Source: Zizania palustris | Taxonomy: Eukaryota; Streptophyta; Magnoliopsida; Poales; Poaceae | NCBI GenBank assembly: GCA_019279435.1 | Contig: JAAALK010000288.1 | Location: 74,795,499-74,859,498 of the forward strand | Direction of reading: 5' to 3' | Length of the DNA: 64,000 nt | In this document: in pieces, positions 11,991 through 22,791 of the stretch | Position numbering within the stretch: position 1 is the stretch's first letter | How the letters are laid out: every line of letters begins with the position of its first letter | Translations under genes and position numbers: made by a program | The notes under the pieces: model-generated | Seen by the model: the letters and a program-made list of their open reading frames with translations, nothing else | Told to the model about the DNA's origin: nothing | Database searches by the model: none

Positions 11991-11999
11991 TATTTATAG
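11991..11999 (-). promoter_or_regulatory. TATA box of the antisense gene
   Basis: CTATAAATA on the minus strand lies about 105 bp upstream of the ATG at 11886. A start about 30 bp downstream would give a short 5'UTR. The element therefore carries its own internal antisense promoter, not only the LTR promoter. Confidence 0.6.
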
Positions 12000-12313
12000 C
12001 CTAGACTTTACATTTTTTACCGTTAGTCCATGCCGTTTCACATTCTTGCCCGTTACTTTTCTCCGAAATTAACGCACTCCGTAACTTCCGTTAGAAGAAA
12101 GAAGCCAACGGCTATTTCTTCTAAGTCTAAAAGGCTTTCGAGATTCCTGAGTCAGTTCTAAGATAGTTCGAAAGTAATTGTCTTAAGATTGATTCGGAGT
12201 TTTATATCTTCGTACATTTCGGAGATAAACTAAAATCTAATAACCCCTACGCCTGGTTATTTTTTCTTCCGTATACTGCTCTCCTAACATTACAGGTTTA
12301 ACGGAGAAGCGTA
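12000..12313. other. Region between the antisense promoter and the polypurine tract
   Basis: No coding frame is supported. It is presumably the upstream regulatory sequence of the antisense gene. Confidence 0.4.
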
Positions 12314-12326
12314 TTCGAGGGGCTAC
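12314..12326 (+). other. Polypurine tract of the Tat element
   Basis: TTCGAGGGGCTAC lies directly in front of the 3' LTR, in the position for plus-strand DNA priming. Confidence 0.6.
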
Positions 12327-12821
12327 TGTTGGGGGAAAATATTCCATCCTCAGGGTTATTGCGGTAACAGCACAAAGGCAGATAATGGATTCGAAGGTTT
12401 CCAGACATCCATCTTCGAAGATATCCTGAGTCAAGCTCGAAGTACGAAGGTGAACCTTGGTTCGGAGTACATCTTCGAACTAAGGCTCTTTGAGATCTTT
12501 TCTGCCAGCTAAGATGGAAGACTTATCTTCTTTCCTATTAGATTAGTATTTTACCATTTTAGCCCTACCAAGGGTACCGAATAGTTTCCACTATGTCGGT
12601 TGTAATAGAGGGGTAAATAGGTCTTTTCCTTAATGTTTGGGCCTATAAATACCCCCCGTTTCACCCTGTAATAGGGACCGGATATAAGTTATTCAATATA
12701 CACATTCAAACTATTCTAAGTTGTTATCCTTTCGGAGGCTTAGAACAGTTCACTTCGCAAACACTTCGTTTGTTAGTTTCTAATCTACAGAAATCTGTTA
12801 GCGTAATCTTTTACGCCAACA
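12327..12821 (+). repeat. 3' LTR of the Tat element
   Basis: 495 bp, same length as the 5' LTR with about eight substitutions and no indel by eye. The TATA box at 12644-12651 could drive transcription outward into the hAT exon. Confidence 0.95.
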
Positions 12822-13442
12822 AAAGTACTTTTTAAGATCTCTAGTGGTGGTTTGCCTAGATACAGAAACATATCTAAGATTATGATCAAGCTTAATGTAT
12901 TCCTCAAATTCATCATATTCACCAAAACTAAGTGGAAGATCAAGTCTAGCAATCTAGCGACAAAGTTGAGTACGAGCTGCCTCAGCATTGTACTCCCAGT
13001 GTCGAACAATACCATCAGGATTAAAATGAATTAATGACTGAGATGACCGAGACTTACCAATTCTAGCCTTACATTTAGACCTATGCCTCAAGAGATGGCC
13101 AGTGCCACCAGTAGATAGAGCAGAATAGACATGACCACAATGGTTGCACTTAGCTTCATACCTAATGTTTTTACCGCCAATTACCTTAAATATCTTCTTG
13201 AAGTCATTCCAAACATCAGAGGTCGTGGAACGGGACCTCTTCTGGCTGCCCTGGGTGGAGTCCTCTTGGCCTATCGCAGCGCCACCGTCCTTGGCATCGC
13301 CTCCGATGTCGATAGGATCGGCACTGCTGCATTCGCCTAAGAGCTCCTCCCTCTCCATGCCCATGTCCACCTCATTATCCCTGGTTTGACCCAACAACCG
13401 AAGTTCATCGTTGATGGAGGGCCCATCCACTTCGTCAGCCAT
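12822..13442 (-). pseudogene. hAT transposase, N-terminal BED-finger part
   Basis: The ATG at 13442 opens an acidic N-terminus followed by a BED-type zinc finger (DVWNDFKKIF ... YEAKCNHCGHVYSALSTGGTGHLLRHRSKC), a DNA-binding module of hAT transposases. A TAG stop interrupts after RTQLCR. The frame then goes on (IARLDLPLSFGEYDEFEEY, RQTTTRDLKKYF) to the retrotransposon insertion at 12822 and continues at 1482. The start lies just downstream of a 3' splice acceptor. Confidence 0.85.
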
Positions 13443-13471
13443 CGCCAGCCCTCTGGTTCCTCAACAGATTC

Positions 13472-14677
13472 CTATAGAATATAGATACAATTGTTAGTAC
13501 AACAGTAAATTATACAACTATAGTTGCACAATCAAAGTAACTAAGTAAGTACAACTATTACCTTAAATCCGGAGCACCAGAGCTGTCAGTGAGGTCAACA
13601 AAGCAAAGATGTAGCCTCTAGGAGATGATGAGCAAACTTGGACAGAAGAGCCAGAGAACAGCAATTATGAAACAAATGAACTATAAAAACAAAATAGACT
13701 TGAAGTAGTAGAATTACAGAACTAACAGAACAAGTATGAACAAGTAACAAGTAGGTATACAAACAAAAAGTACAAAGCAACAAGTATGAAATAAATGAAC
13801 TACAGAAATAGAATAGACTTGAAGTAATAGAATTACAGAACTAACAGATTAAGTATGAACAAGTAACAAGTAGGTATACAAACATTATGCATACAAATAA
13901 AAAGTACAAAGCAACAAATATGAAATAAATGAACTACAGAAACAAAATAGACTTGATGTAATAGAATTACAGAACTAACAGAACAAGTATGAACAAGTAA
14001 CAAGTAGGTATACAAACTTCATGTATACAAACAAAAAGTACAAAGCAACAAGTATGAAATAAATGAACTACAGAAACAGACTAAACTGGAAGTAATAGAA
14101 TTACATAACTAACTAACAGAACAAGTATGAACAAGTAACAACAAGTAGGTATACAAACAAAAAGTACAAAACAGCAAGTATGAAACCCTAGAAATATCAA
14201 TAGCAGGAACAACAAGTAGCCATGTAGGTATACAAGTAGCGCAACAATAGTACAACACAACAGGAGCAAGTATGAAACAAACCCTAGCCATATCAATAGT
14301 AGGAACAATAAGTAGATTACTTGCTTTGTTGTTGTTCTGCAATGGTTGCCGGTGAGGAAGAACCGAAGAAGAGCAACAATAGTACAACAAAGCACTAGCA
14401 CGACCGCACTAGTGCACCATTGCACCAGCTAGATCGACCGACGGCACAATGGCGCATCAGCGCATGAGAGTATGAGACAGAGATGGGGAGGGGAATGGGA
14501 TCAGAGAGGGGATCTAGCGACGCACGATGGCCAACAACCAAAGATGACCAGATCTATCAGTGTAGCTCAAGAAAACAACTCATAATGACCAGATCTACCG
14601 GTGCATCAACTAGATCCGTCGATAGACGAGGAGGGGGAAGAGAGCGGGTGAGACACAATCACGCATACCTGGCTTAC
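13472..14677 (-). other. 5'UTR intron of the hAT transposase gene
   Basis: On the minus strand a donor CGGCAG/GTAAGCC at 14677 and an acceptor TTCTATAG/GAATCTG at 13472 bracket 1206 bp without coding potential. The intron holds the tandem repeat at 13655-14200. The exon upstream of it (14678 to about 14900) is a GC-rich leader. Confidence 0.55.
13655..14200. repeat. Tandem repeat, ~119-134 bp period, four to five copies
   Basis: Repeated landmarks are AATAGACTTGAAGTAATAG (near 13693, 13812, 13946 and 14078) and AACAAGTAACAAGTAGGTATAC. Copies differ by small insertions, for example CATTATGCATACAAATAA in one. The spacer is part of the unit, so it is not a CRISPR array. Confidence 0.85.
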
Positions 14678-14927
14678 CTGCCGAAAACATAAAGACAAGG
14701 TGGGGGAACCGAGGAAGAGAGCGGTGCCGTGGAGGAGCAGGACCCAACGACACCGTGGAGGATTAGGAGCCAGCGGCGCCAAGGAGGAACCGTGGTGGAG
14801 AGCCGAAGAGTAGGGTTAGGGTTTCGCTGTTTCAGGCGGAGGCGGTAAGGGCGAGGGAGCCGGGGAGACGGGGAATCAGGAAATGAGCTAGGATTTCGGA
14901 AGAGGCTGGAACCACTGGATGGGTGGG

Positions 14928-14934
14928 TTTTATA
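14928..14934 (-). promoter_or_regulatory. TATA box of the hAT transposase gene
   Basis: TATAAAA on the minus strand is followed downstream by a GC-rich leader and the 5'UTR intron. Confidence 0.45.
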
Positions 14935-14955
14935 CCAAGCAACGCACGAGATCGG

Positions 14956-15593
14956 ATGGCTAGCATGGGCGGACCTACCATGGAGCAAGGGGGTACAGTT
15001 GTACCCCCAAGATTTTCAGAAATTTTTTTATATATATACACATATATATGTTTTTAGGTGTATTTCATATTTTGCCAAACTTTATCGATAAGATGATTGT
15101 ATTGGTGTTACAAATTTTTATGAAAGCAAATTGTGCAATGGATAACACCCTTCCTATAAGATTAAAGTTCACTTATGAAAAAGAGCGACAAAATTAAGTA
15201 TGTTGGGTAAACTTGTCAGTGATGAAATGAGAAAATGGAAGATATTCTGAGTACTCTTGCATTATTATTTAAGTCAAAAGAATAGTTTCAATAAAATGTA
15301 TGACTAATTTATAAGTAACATGTACCCTTCTTATTATCTAGTTTGCAACTATCATAAATCTAAATACTAATTTAACATTATTCTTTAATGTTTATGATGG
15401 CCATGGAAGTTTGATTTCTATTTTCATCTTCTTATATTTTTGTAATTATGATTGTGTATGTAGATTGAGTATGTTTCGGCTATATTATTTATGTAATTGT
15501 AATTGTCTAATTTTTGTTAAATTATAGATACACTTTGTATTATTTTTTTCGCACCCCCATTATAAAATTTTTGGGTCCGCCACTGATGGCTAG
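14956..15593. mobile_element. Non-autonomous hAT-type element with 8-bp target duplication ATGGCTAG
   Basis: The element is 14964-15585 (622 bp). It starts CATGGGCGGACC and ends CCGCCACTG, so the termini are imperfect inverted repeats (CAGTGGCGGACCC against CATGGGCGGACCT). The exact 8-bp duplication ATGGCTAG at 14956-14963 and 15586-15593 fits hAT insertion. The inside is AT-rich with no coding frame. Confidence 0.85.
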
Positions 15594-15809
15594 GATTGGC
15601 CAGAGTGACTATCGGCTGGCTAGGGAGTGGGGAGTCGAAGAGGCATTCGGGCCGCCGTAGTGCCGACCAAAAATCTTCGTGCCAAACTGGGCCGGTACTA
15701 TGGACTGAGGTGCCGGCCCAAGCACTACCCTACACATAGTGTCGGACCATGCTAGTGTCGTGCTTTTTAGAGCCGGGCCTAGTAGCGCCCACGAGGCCCG
15801 GCTCATCTG
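15594..15809. repeat. GC-rich terminal region of the large hAT element
   Basis: GGCCC-type motifs in both orientations (GGGCCGGTAC, GTGCCGGCCCA, GAGCCGGGCC, GAGGCCCGGCTC) resemble the subterminal transposase-binding arrays of grass hAT elements. The boundary at 15809 is inferred from the CTG end only. Confidence 0.45.
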
Positions 15810-16750
15810 GCCACATATATAGCTACCGTCCAAAGCATATGAATACCAGCGTATAAGCGATATTTCAATCCATGGCAGGAACAGAAAAACCTACTAATTC
15901 GGGCAAATAAAAAATTTCTTTTTAAAATAAAATTTATTGCACCTTAATTTATTCTTATCCAGCCGAACTGATGAGTGACTACATTATTCTTATCTGGAAT
16001 ATTAATTATATTCTACCAAAAAAACGTAATATACCGCAACCGCCGTTACATCGTTTTATCCAGCCGCTGAAATACCTCGATCCTATCTGCTCTAACTTAC
16101 TAAGTAAATTAATTATATCTAATAATGAAACACCGGCCGCCCGCGTGCCGCGCCGCGCCGCAACAATTGGCAAATTATAGCATGCATGCATGCATGATCG
16201 AGTAACATTTGCGGACTCTTCTCTCGCGCACGATGCAACTACGATCCAAGGATCAACCGGCGACACAAACGGTGGATTTTACTGCTACGTTTAATTAATA
16301 CCATCTCAGCTAAAAATTATAAACCATACATGATTTTATAAAAGCCAACATTTCTAGCTTTTAGTTAAAACCATTATTTAGGTTTAGTGTTATACATATC
16401 ATATAAGTAAATTGATATAGTATTACATGTTGTTTAACTCTTCTCTGCGTTGACTAATTTTATTAAAAATGTATGTATAATATCAAATTAGTTTATTAAA
16501 TTCTCTACTCCTTGAAAAACAAGTTCACATTAATAGTGCATTCGGCTTCAAAATTTCTCATCTATTGCCTGCCCTATTGCAATTAGATCTGATATATATA
16601 TATATATTAATATTACAAAATATGTGTCTTTGATATTATAAATATTAATATATTTTATAAATTAATCAACTATTTTTTTTTACTTAGTTACCATGCAAGC
16701 AAGCCACATAAGCGCACGTACCAAGAGCGCGCAACCAACAAGCTAAGGCA
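15810..16750. other. AT-rich intergenic DNA upstream of the YUCCA gene
   Basis: No coding frame, RNA gene or clear element end is supported. A short GCATGCATGCATG run lies near 16180-16194. Confidence 0.5.
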
Positions 16751-16761
16751 TCCCAATTCCG

Positions 16762-16769
16762 TATAAGTA
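16762..16769 (+). promoter_or_regulatory. Possible TATA box of the YUCCA gene
   Basis: TATAAGTA lies about 290 bp upstream of the ATG and is followed by a pyrimidine-rich stretch typical of a plant start region. A second AT-rich candidate (TTTATATCC) lies near 16957. The choice cannot be made from sequence alone. Confidence 0.35.
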
Positions 16770-17057
16770 TGGCGCGTTCCCCCGAGAGGCTCTCTCCGCC
16801 TCATCCATCTCTCATCTTCTGCATGTTGCTCCTCTACTTTAGGATCCCGTTGATTCTGAGTTTATCCACAAACTATCGGTTAATTCGGGTACTTAGCATT
16901 GTAACAGCCATTCATTCTCCTCCTTAATTATTGGATCGCATATACTTCATCTCGTATTTATATCCTATCGTGTTTCCTCATCTCCCACACAACTCAGCAG
17001 CAGCTCGGTAGGCAGTGAGTAGAGGAGGCCGTGGTTGTTGATCGATTGGCGCTGGAG

Positions 17058-17817
17058 ATGGACTGCTTGGCGGAGGTGGAGGGGAAGAGGGCGCACGACC
17101 CGCTGTACCAGCGCCGGAGCCGCGCGGCGGCGACAACGCCGGCGACTGGGGTGCCCGTGGATGACGTCGACAAAGTCGTGGACGTGACCGGCGCGGTGAT
17201 CGTCGGGGCCGGCCCGTCGGGGCTCGCCGTCGGCGCGATGCTCGGGCTGGCCGGCGTGACCTACGTCGTGCTGGAGCGGTGCGGCTGCATCGCGTCTCTG
17301 TGGCGCCACCGCACGTACGACCGACTCTGCCTCCATCTGCCCAAGCGCTTCTGCGAGCTGCCGCTCATGCCGTTCCCGGCGAACTTCCCGGAGTATCCCA
17401 CCCGGGACCAGTTCCTCGACTACCTCGAGTCCTACGCGTGCAGGTTCGCCGTCCAGCCGGTGTTCCGCCGCGCCGTCACCAGCGCCGAGTACGACGGCGA
17501 GTCGTGGTGGGTGTACACAAAGGAGGTCATCACGGGAACCGTCAGCGGCGAGCAGGCCGTCCTCGGCAGCACCATGACGGTGTACCGGAGCAAGTGGCTC
17601 GTCGTGGCCACCGGCGAGAACGCCGAGCCCGTCGTTCCGGAAATTGAGGGCATCGGGAGGTTCAAGGGGCAGATCATGCACTCCAGCGAGTACCGCAACG
17701 GCGAGGGCTACGCCGGCAAGCGAGGTTCTCGTCGTGGGCTGCGGCAACTCCGGCATGGAAGTCAGCCTCGACCTCTGCAACTACAATGCGCGCGCCTCAT
17801 TGGTTGTGCGCGACACG
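17058..17817 (+). CDS. YUCCA-like: YUCCA exon 1
   Basis: GC-rich, as usual for grass first exons. It holds the FAD-binding and FMO signatures and the start of the NADPH site, and contains the extra C at 17721. It ends CGACACG/GTGAGA in phase 0 once the extra base is discounted. Confidence 0.9.
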
Positions 17818-18432
17818 GTGAGAAATAAACCTATGAAAGCTATGAAACCTATGAAAGCTCTGGTCTTTGTTTTTTCTGCTTTACTTTTTCTCTTTTGTTT
17901 GTTATTTCTTTTTGTTGGTTTGTTCAGATGAATTATTACAGATTTCTCAAATGATTAAGATCGATCATTATCTGAGATCGAGTTTGATAACTTCAGGATT
18001 GATTTATTTAATTAACTAATAACATTACATAAAATTAAGATGCAGGCACAAATGAAGAGATTAGACAAAGGCGATATTTGCATCTTCCTATCTTTTGCGA
18101 CTTTTTCCTTACTTAATATTCTCACACAGGCTCGCACTAGTGTCTGATCTTCTTTTTGTGCATAAGCATGAGTCTACCAAAGTGTTCACTCTAGTTGGCA
18201 CCACACTTGATCTCACGTGTTCATACACTTCCCGAAGCACACAAAAAAATTCAGTTTCTGATCTCGCTGCATGTGTTAACATCGCTTTAATTTATTTTCT
18301 CGGTAAAAAGGCCGTGAGAGCTTGAGCCATGCATGCCAAGAAAGATGCTGTGATTCTCTAAGGAAAACTTTCTTGGGATTCATGAGCATGCGCTAGCTAG
18401 CTTGTGGTGATCCTTTTGAAGGGAAATAAAAA

Positions 18433-18456
18433 GGATATATATATATATATATATAT
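18433..18456. repeat. (AT)n microsatellite in YUCCA intron 1
   Basis: A simple dinucleotide run in the long first intron, likely polymorphic. Otherwise the 1362-bp intron shows no element ends or coding frames. Confidence 0.8.
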
Positions 18457-19179
18457 AAGAAAGTCATCTAGATTATTTGCACCGATTGAACAGTTTAACT
18501 TTCCTAAATAGATCAATTTAATTAGTGATCAGGCTTTTCTGAATATATTTATCAACTAGCTAGCAATAGCACCAACTTCTGTGATTTGGATAGCTATTAA
18601 CGGCTAGCAATAAAACCATTCCGGGATTGGCCTATTAATACTTAAATAATTATTCGATCAATATGATATTTTCTGTTTATATACCTTTTCTCCTTGTTGG
18701 AATGTGAATTTGCAAAGCATTATGAAAACTACCCTGATGCTGAGATAAGCATATTCATGTGGAAGCTGCACCACAAGTGGTTGTTTTCTCCCTAGCACTT
18801 TGCAAAGCTAGTTGCAGTACACAATTAACTTCTTGATAGCACCAGCAACTAATACAACGATATTGGCAGAAGGCAGAAACTCCCAAGTGTTTGGGCCCCA
18901 AGCCCCTGCCTTTCTTATGTTTATCCCTCTTTTTAATTTGCCCTTTAGTTTCCTTCATCGAACTCGCTCGCGTCCACGTCACGAACAGATCGACGAACTA
19001 AAATGAACAACACAGCCACGCACTTCAATCTGCTGTGCTTCTCCATTCGGTATAATTAGTTTATAGTACTATCCAATGAAAACCCATCCCTACAATTAAC
19101 CGATGATTGTAGCTAGTAATCTATGTGATACCAACTCCTAATTCTGAATTGTGAAGTTGATGATCTTTTCATGCTGTAG

Positions 19180-19428
19180 GTGCATATCCTTCCCAGGGAG
19201 ATGTTGGGGCGCTCAACTTTCGGTCTGTCCGCTTGGCTTCTCAGGTGGCTGCCTGTGCAAACGGTGGACCGGTTGCTGCTCCTAATGGCGCGTCTTGTGA
19301 TCGGCGACACGGCTCGTCTCGGCATCGTCCGGCCCAGCCTGGGGCCAATGGAGCTCAAAAGTGTGTGTGGGAAGACACCGGTGCTCGATGTTGGAACTCT
19401 GGCCAAGATCAAATCCGGAAACATCCAG
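19180..19428 (+). CDS. YUCCA-like: YUCCA exon 2
   Basis: 83 codons, from VHILPREMLGRSTFGLSAW to LDVGTLAKIKSGNIQ. Acceptor GCTGTAG/GTGCAT, donor ATCCAG/GTTGGT. No lesions. Confidence 0.93.
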
Positions 19429-19813
19429 GTTGGTACTCTTTATGTCCAAAACGAATTCACTTCTTATGAGTTTTATTATTCCAATATTTTTTACCTATTT
19501 CTTATATATATATATATCACTTTACGATATTGTTTCTCATCTCAGTAATAAAGAGCATTTTTGTTTTTACTCTCACCATGAGGTTACCAGTTTTATTTTA
19601 AAATTAAAGTATCTATGCAACGACGGAGGAGTAATTAAACTTTAATCAACTATATATAAACAAAAACATATTAACATTAATAATATCAAATAAATACAAT
19701 ATTGAACCATATTTAATAGTCATAATTATTCTTATATTTTATCATATAAAACTGTTTAAACTCGAAGAAGCATGACTTACAATATGTACCACACACAAAT
19801 CATTCATATGCAG

Positions 19814-19936
19814 GTGTTTCCAGCAGTACAATGTTTCCGGGAGCATGGGGTGGAGTTTGTGGACGGCAGGATTGAAAACTTTGATGTCGTTATTTTAGCC
19901 ACTGGTTTCAAAAGCAATGTGCCATATTGGTTAAAG
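19814..19936 (+). CDS. YUCCA-like: YUCCA exon 3
   Basis: 41 codons, VFPAVQCFREHGVEF to NVPYWLK, including the conserved ILATGFKSNV. Acceptor ATGCAG/GTGTTT, donor TTAAAG/GTATAT. Confidence 0.92.
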
Positions 19937-20070
19937 GTATATACATATATAGCATGTCAATGCATTTTCTTGGACTATGATTGCATTAGTAGTTCTCTAT
20001 AAATTAAATTGCAAGATCTCATGTCTGTTGGGGAAAAAAACTGACCTTGTTCTTGGCATATGATCAACAG

Positions 20071-20253
20071 GAGAAAGAATTCTTCTCGGAGGAAGATGGT
20101 TTCCCCAAGAAGTCGAATGGATGGAAAGGGCAGAACGGCCTCTATGCTGTTGGCTTCTCAAGGCGTGGTCTGTTAGGAGTGTCCATGGATGCCACCAAGA
20201 CCACTGAGGACATCGTGCAGCGTTGGCGTGATACTGGCTATGGAAATATGTGA
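20071..20253 (+). CDS. YUCCA-like: YUCCA exon 4
   Basis: 60 codons plus TGA, EKEFFSEEDGFPKKSNGWKG to RWRDTGYGNM, with the conserved GLYAVGFSRRGLLG. Acceptor TCAACAG/GAGAAAG. Confidence 0.92.
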   Translation, partial: EKEFFSEEDGFPKKSNGWKGQNGLYAVGFSRRGLLGVSMDATKTTEDIVQRWRDTGYGNM

Positions 20254-21723
20254 GAGCAAGTGAGCAGCTGGAACCGACCAACAAAACACTTGTTATGATC
20301 AGAGCATTTTCTTTCTGTGCACGTGTGCTAGTCTGGTTCACATTTTGCTGTGCCAGGTACATATGCCTGAAGCAATCATTAGGCGTATCTACCGGTGCAT
20401 ATGCTTGCATATAGATATCAGGCTATTGCATCTCTCGTTTTTTTTTCTCACCTCATAATGTACATAAGGTCATATGGCGGTAGAGGCACATTTGTTGCAT
20501 TTTTTGTTATTTGGCCTAACTTTAATTAGAAGAGTGGAACACAATTGAGTTTGCAACAGAATAGTCTAAGGCCTTTCTAATCAGTTTAGTTTTGTCATGC
20601 TTGCCTTTTTTTGAGAAAGCTTTTCTTTTCTTTATCATTTTGGAAAATGTTGTCGTGCTATTTTGTAAACGTCAATTGTTAGAATATATGCTTTTCTGTT
20701 TGTCTCTATCTATTGTTTTTCACATCGAGTTTTGCAGCCACAACATTCTCAATCTCTTAACAAGTTCATAATGAAGATCACATGCAATTTGTTATCGCAT
20801 CTATAACCCTTAACTATCACGTTGATCGAACTAAAGACAACTAAGTAACTATAGAATTGAAATAAACTAATATCGAAATCAACACAGTGGGTTTGTGAAT
20901 TTCATAGCTGATTTGAAGCCATGCTGGTGTGTGCACCAATGGATAGAGGGTACGTTAGACCCACATGATATATGCGGAAAAGTCAACCGGACCAAACATA
21001 CTCTAAAGCATGTTTAAGTACAGAGCTACAATATAATGTTCAAATTCAATAGGAGTTTCACATAAATCAAGTCAATATCTATCCGCGGGAATCAGAATAC
21101 ATTCTCGATCCAAAACAGTCCTAATATAAGTTTAGTCATCCTTACTTGAACACACATGCTGCTGTCGATATTTTCTTTGTATATATGAACGGTGCTTTCA
21201 ATAATATCGTCATCATTCTGTAGCAACAGGGACCAGCATCACCGCATCCACTAGCAGTACCGTTCATCCCTGGCCTTTGTGATGTCGATCAACATGCAAT
21301 CAAGTACCAGCTGCTGTGGGGAGGATCGAATCGGGAGGAGGATGCAGTAGTGCAAAGATGCATTCTCTCTCATCTTGTCAAAGCTAGGACCCGAACTTAT
21401 GCCCTAATTGCGATGGTTGCATCTGTCCTGTGTGCGCTCTGATCTCTGAGACCCAGCTGAACAATATATTCTGCGACTCCGCAAGCGCGAGACGAGAGCG
21501 CATATTCCGTGCAGCTAGCAGAGCTGAGCTCTCGCGCGAACGGTATGGTAGTATCCAGGCAATTCGTCCTTGGCTTTTCAGCAGGAGCCATGATTCCATC
21601 TCATCTCCACCATTCCCCACTTCTGCAAAAGGAAGCAAAGCGAGCTGCGAGCCAGATTATTCTGTCAAACGATGGCGACAACAACAACGCACGGTGCAGT
21701 GGTGTGCTTACGGGGCACGGGCG
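20254..21723. other. Intergenic region downstream of the YUCCA gene
   Basis: The first few hundred bases are presumably the YUCCA 3'UTR. Several short frames exist at 21384-21800 but none is supported. Confidence 0.4.
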
Positions 21724-22791
21724 GCGCCGCGCAGCACCGGTCCTAGGATTTTGAGGGCCCTCTGGCGAATTCATGCCAACGGTCCTTCTAGACCATAAAC
21801 CTTATAATATATGAACTAATTTATTTGTATAAAGAGTAGCAAATTCAATAATATATTTTTAATTTAACATGTCTGATAATTATCAACAACAAGAAAAAAT
21901 GTAGACTAAAAAAACATTATATTTGTACTTGTATAACTATATGATTATCTTAAATAAAAATAGAACTTCATCATATTCCTTGCTTCTTATAAAAAGATAT
22001 TTCTTCGGGCATTTCTTGATACAAAATCATCAAGGACGGTATTGAAATCAATAGTGTCCAAGATATCCTTCTCGATGGTGCACATAGCCAAGCCATTTAA
22101 CTTTTCTTGTGACATAGTTGATCTCAAATAGTTATTCAACAATTTTAATTTTGAGAAACTTCTTTCAGCAGAAGCTATAGTCACAGGTACAGTTAAGGGA
22201 ATTCGATAGGCAACTGGAACATTTGGATAGAAATTTGCATCCATAACAAACATGAGAATCTCATGCGCTGACATCAAAGAATCTAGCAAAGTCACTTGCA
22301 ACACCTTTAATTCTGAAAAAAATCGTTGATCTCAATATCAGATGAGTTATCATGAGAAAATTTATCCACAAAAAACTTGTAGTGTGCCTAAAGATCAACT
22401 TCATCCAATGATTTCAAATTTTCTAAGTTGAACAAGAACCCAAAGACATTATCAAATGCCGCCATCCGCTCAAATCTAATAGTTAATGAAGCAATTGCAT
22501 TATCAATCATAATTAGGAAGTACTCTCTTTTAAAGGAGTCCACAACAGATTGTTGTATTTCCTCGTCTTCATCTTGTTCATCAAAATGTCTCTTTCTCGT
22601 TCATTGATGTTTTGTAGGAAATATTAGCTCGATATCCAATTCAGATGCAATGTTTTTTGCTGTATCCATACTAGAAATAAACCTTCATCTCTATACTTTT
22701 AAAAATATGATATGACACCTTCAATGTTTTGAGAGTAACATTTATACTCATAATTTTAAAATCTTGGGCTGATGACGATCATGTACCAGTG

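Larger units (their letters stand above)
1478..12826 (+). mobile_element. Tat-lineage Ty3/gypsy LTR retrotransposon (RIRE2-like), with AAAGT target duplication
   Basis: The element itself is 1483-12821 (11,339 bp), flanked by a perfect 5-bp duplication AAAGT (1478-1482 and 12822-12826). It has identical-length 495-bp LTRs with TG...CA ends, a primer-binding site, gag, protease, RT, two RNase H regions, integrase, a tandem-repeat block, an antisense multi-exon gene and a polypurine tract. The order PR-RT-RH-IN makes it Ty3/gypsy. The extra RNase H and the antisense gene point to the Tat branch. It sits in the coding frame of a hAT transposase. The two LTRs differ at about 8 positions by eye (1.6%). 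At the commonly used grass LTR rate of 1.3e-8 per site per year that implies an insertion of roughly 0.6 million years (inference). Confidence 0.93.
1..15809 (-). mobile_element. Large hAT transposon, interrupted by two other elements and running off the left edge
   Basis: The minus strand reads, in order, a GC-rich GGCCC-rich terminal region (15594-15809), a TATA box (14928-14934), a 5'UTR with a long intron, a BED zinc-finger exon, and a C-terminal hAT dimerisation domain ending at 385. A 3' transcribed tail then reaches the window edge. The right terminus is inferred at a CTG at 15807-15809, so the element would begin CAGATGAGCCGGGCC. The left terminus and its target duplication are outside the window, so the end is not proven. 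The Tat retrotransposon (1483-12821) and a small hAT-type element (14964-15585) are nested in it. Confidence 0.6.
17058..20253 (+). pseudogene. YUCCA-like: YUCCA-type flavin monooxygenase (indole-3-pyruvate monooxygenase), one-base frameshift in exon 1
   Basis: YUCCA enzymes convert indole-3-pyruvate to the auxin indole-3-acetic acid using FAD, NADPH and oxygen. There are four exons: 17058-17817, 19180-19428, 19814-19936 and 20071-20253, with GT-AG introns of 1362, 385 and 134 bp. The protein would have about 437 residues, usual for the family. Motifs are the FAD site VIVGAGPSG (residues 48-56), the FMO signature FKGQIMHSSEY (202-212), the NADPH site VVGCGNSG (225-232) and ILATGF in exon 3. 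An extra C at 17721 sits between GYAGK and EVLVVG. It throws the rest of exon 1 out of frame, although everything after it is conserved. Without it the gene would be intact, so it is either a recent null allele or a sequence error. ATG 17058 is preferred because the MDCL start is followed directly by conserved sequence. Confidence 0.92.

Noticed and set aside
13655..14200. CRISPR-like array of spaced repeats
   Set aside because: The 'spacers' are also repeated, the context is a plant transposon intron, and no cas genes exist. It is a tandem repeat.
16965..17780. Long minus-strand frame opposite YUCCA exon 1
   Set aside because: It is a by-product of very GC-rich coding sequence on the other strand. 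It has no recognisable motif and the sense strand has clear FMO motifs.
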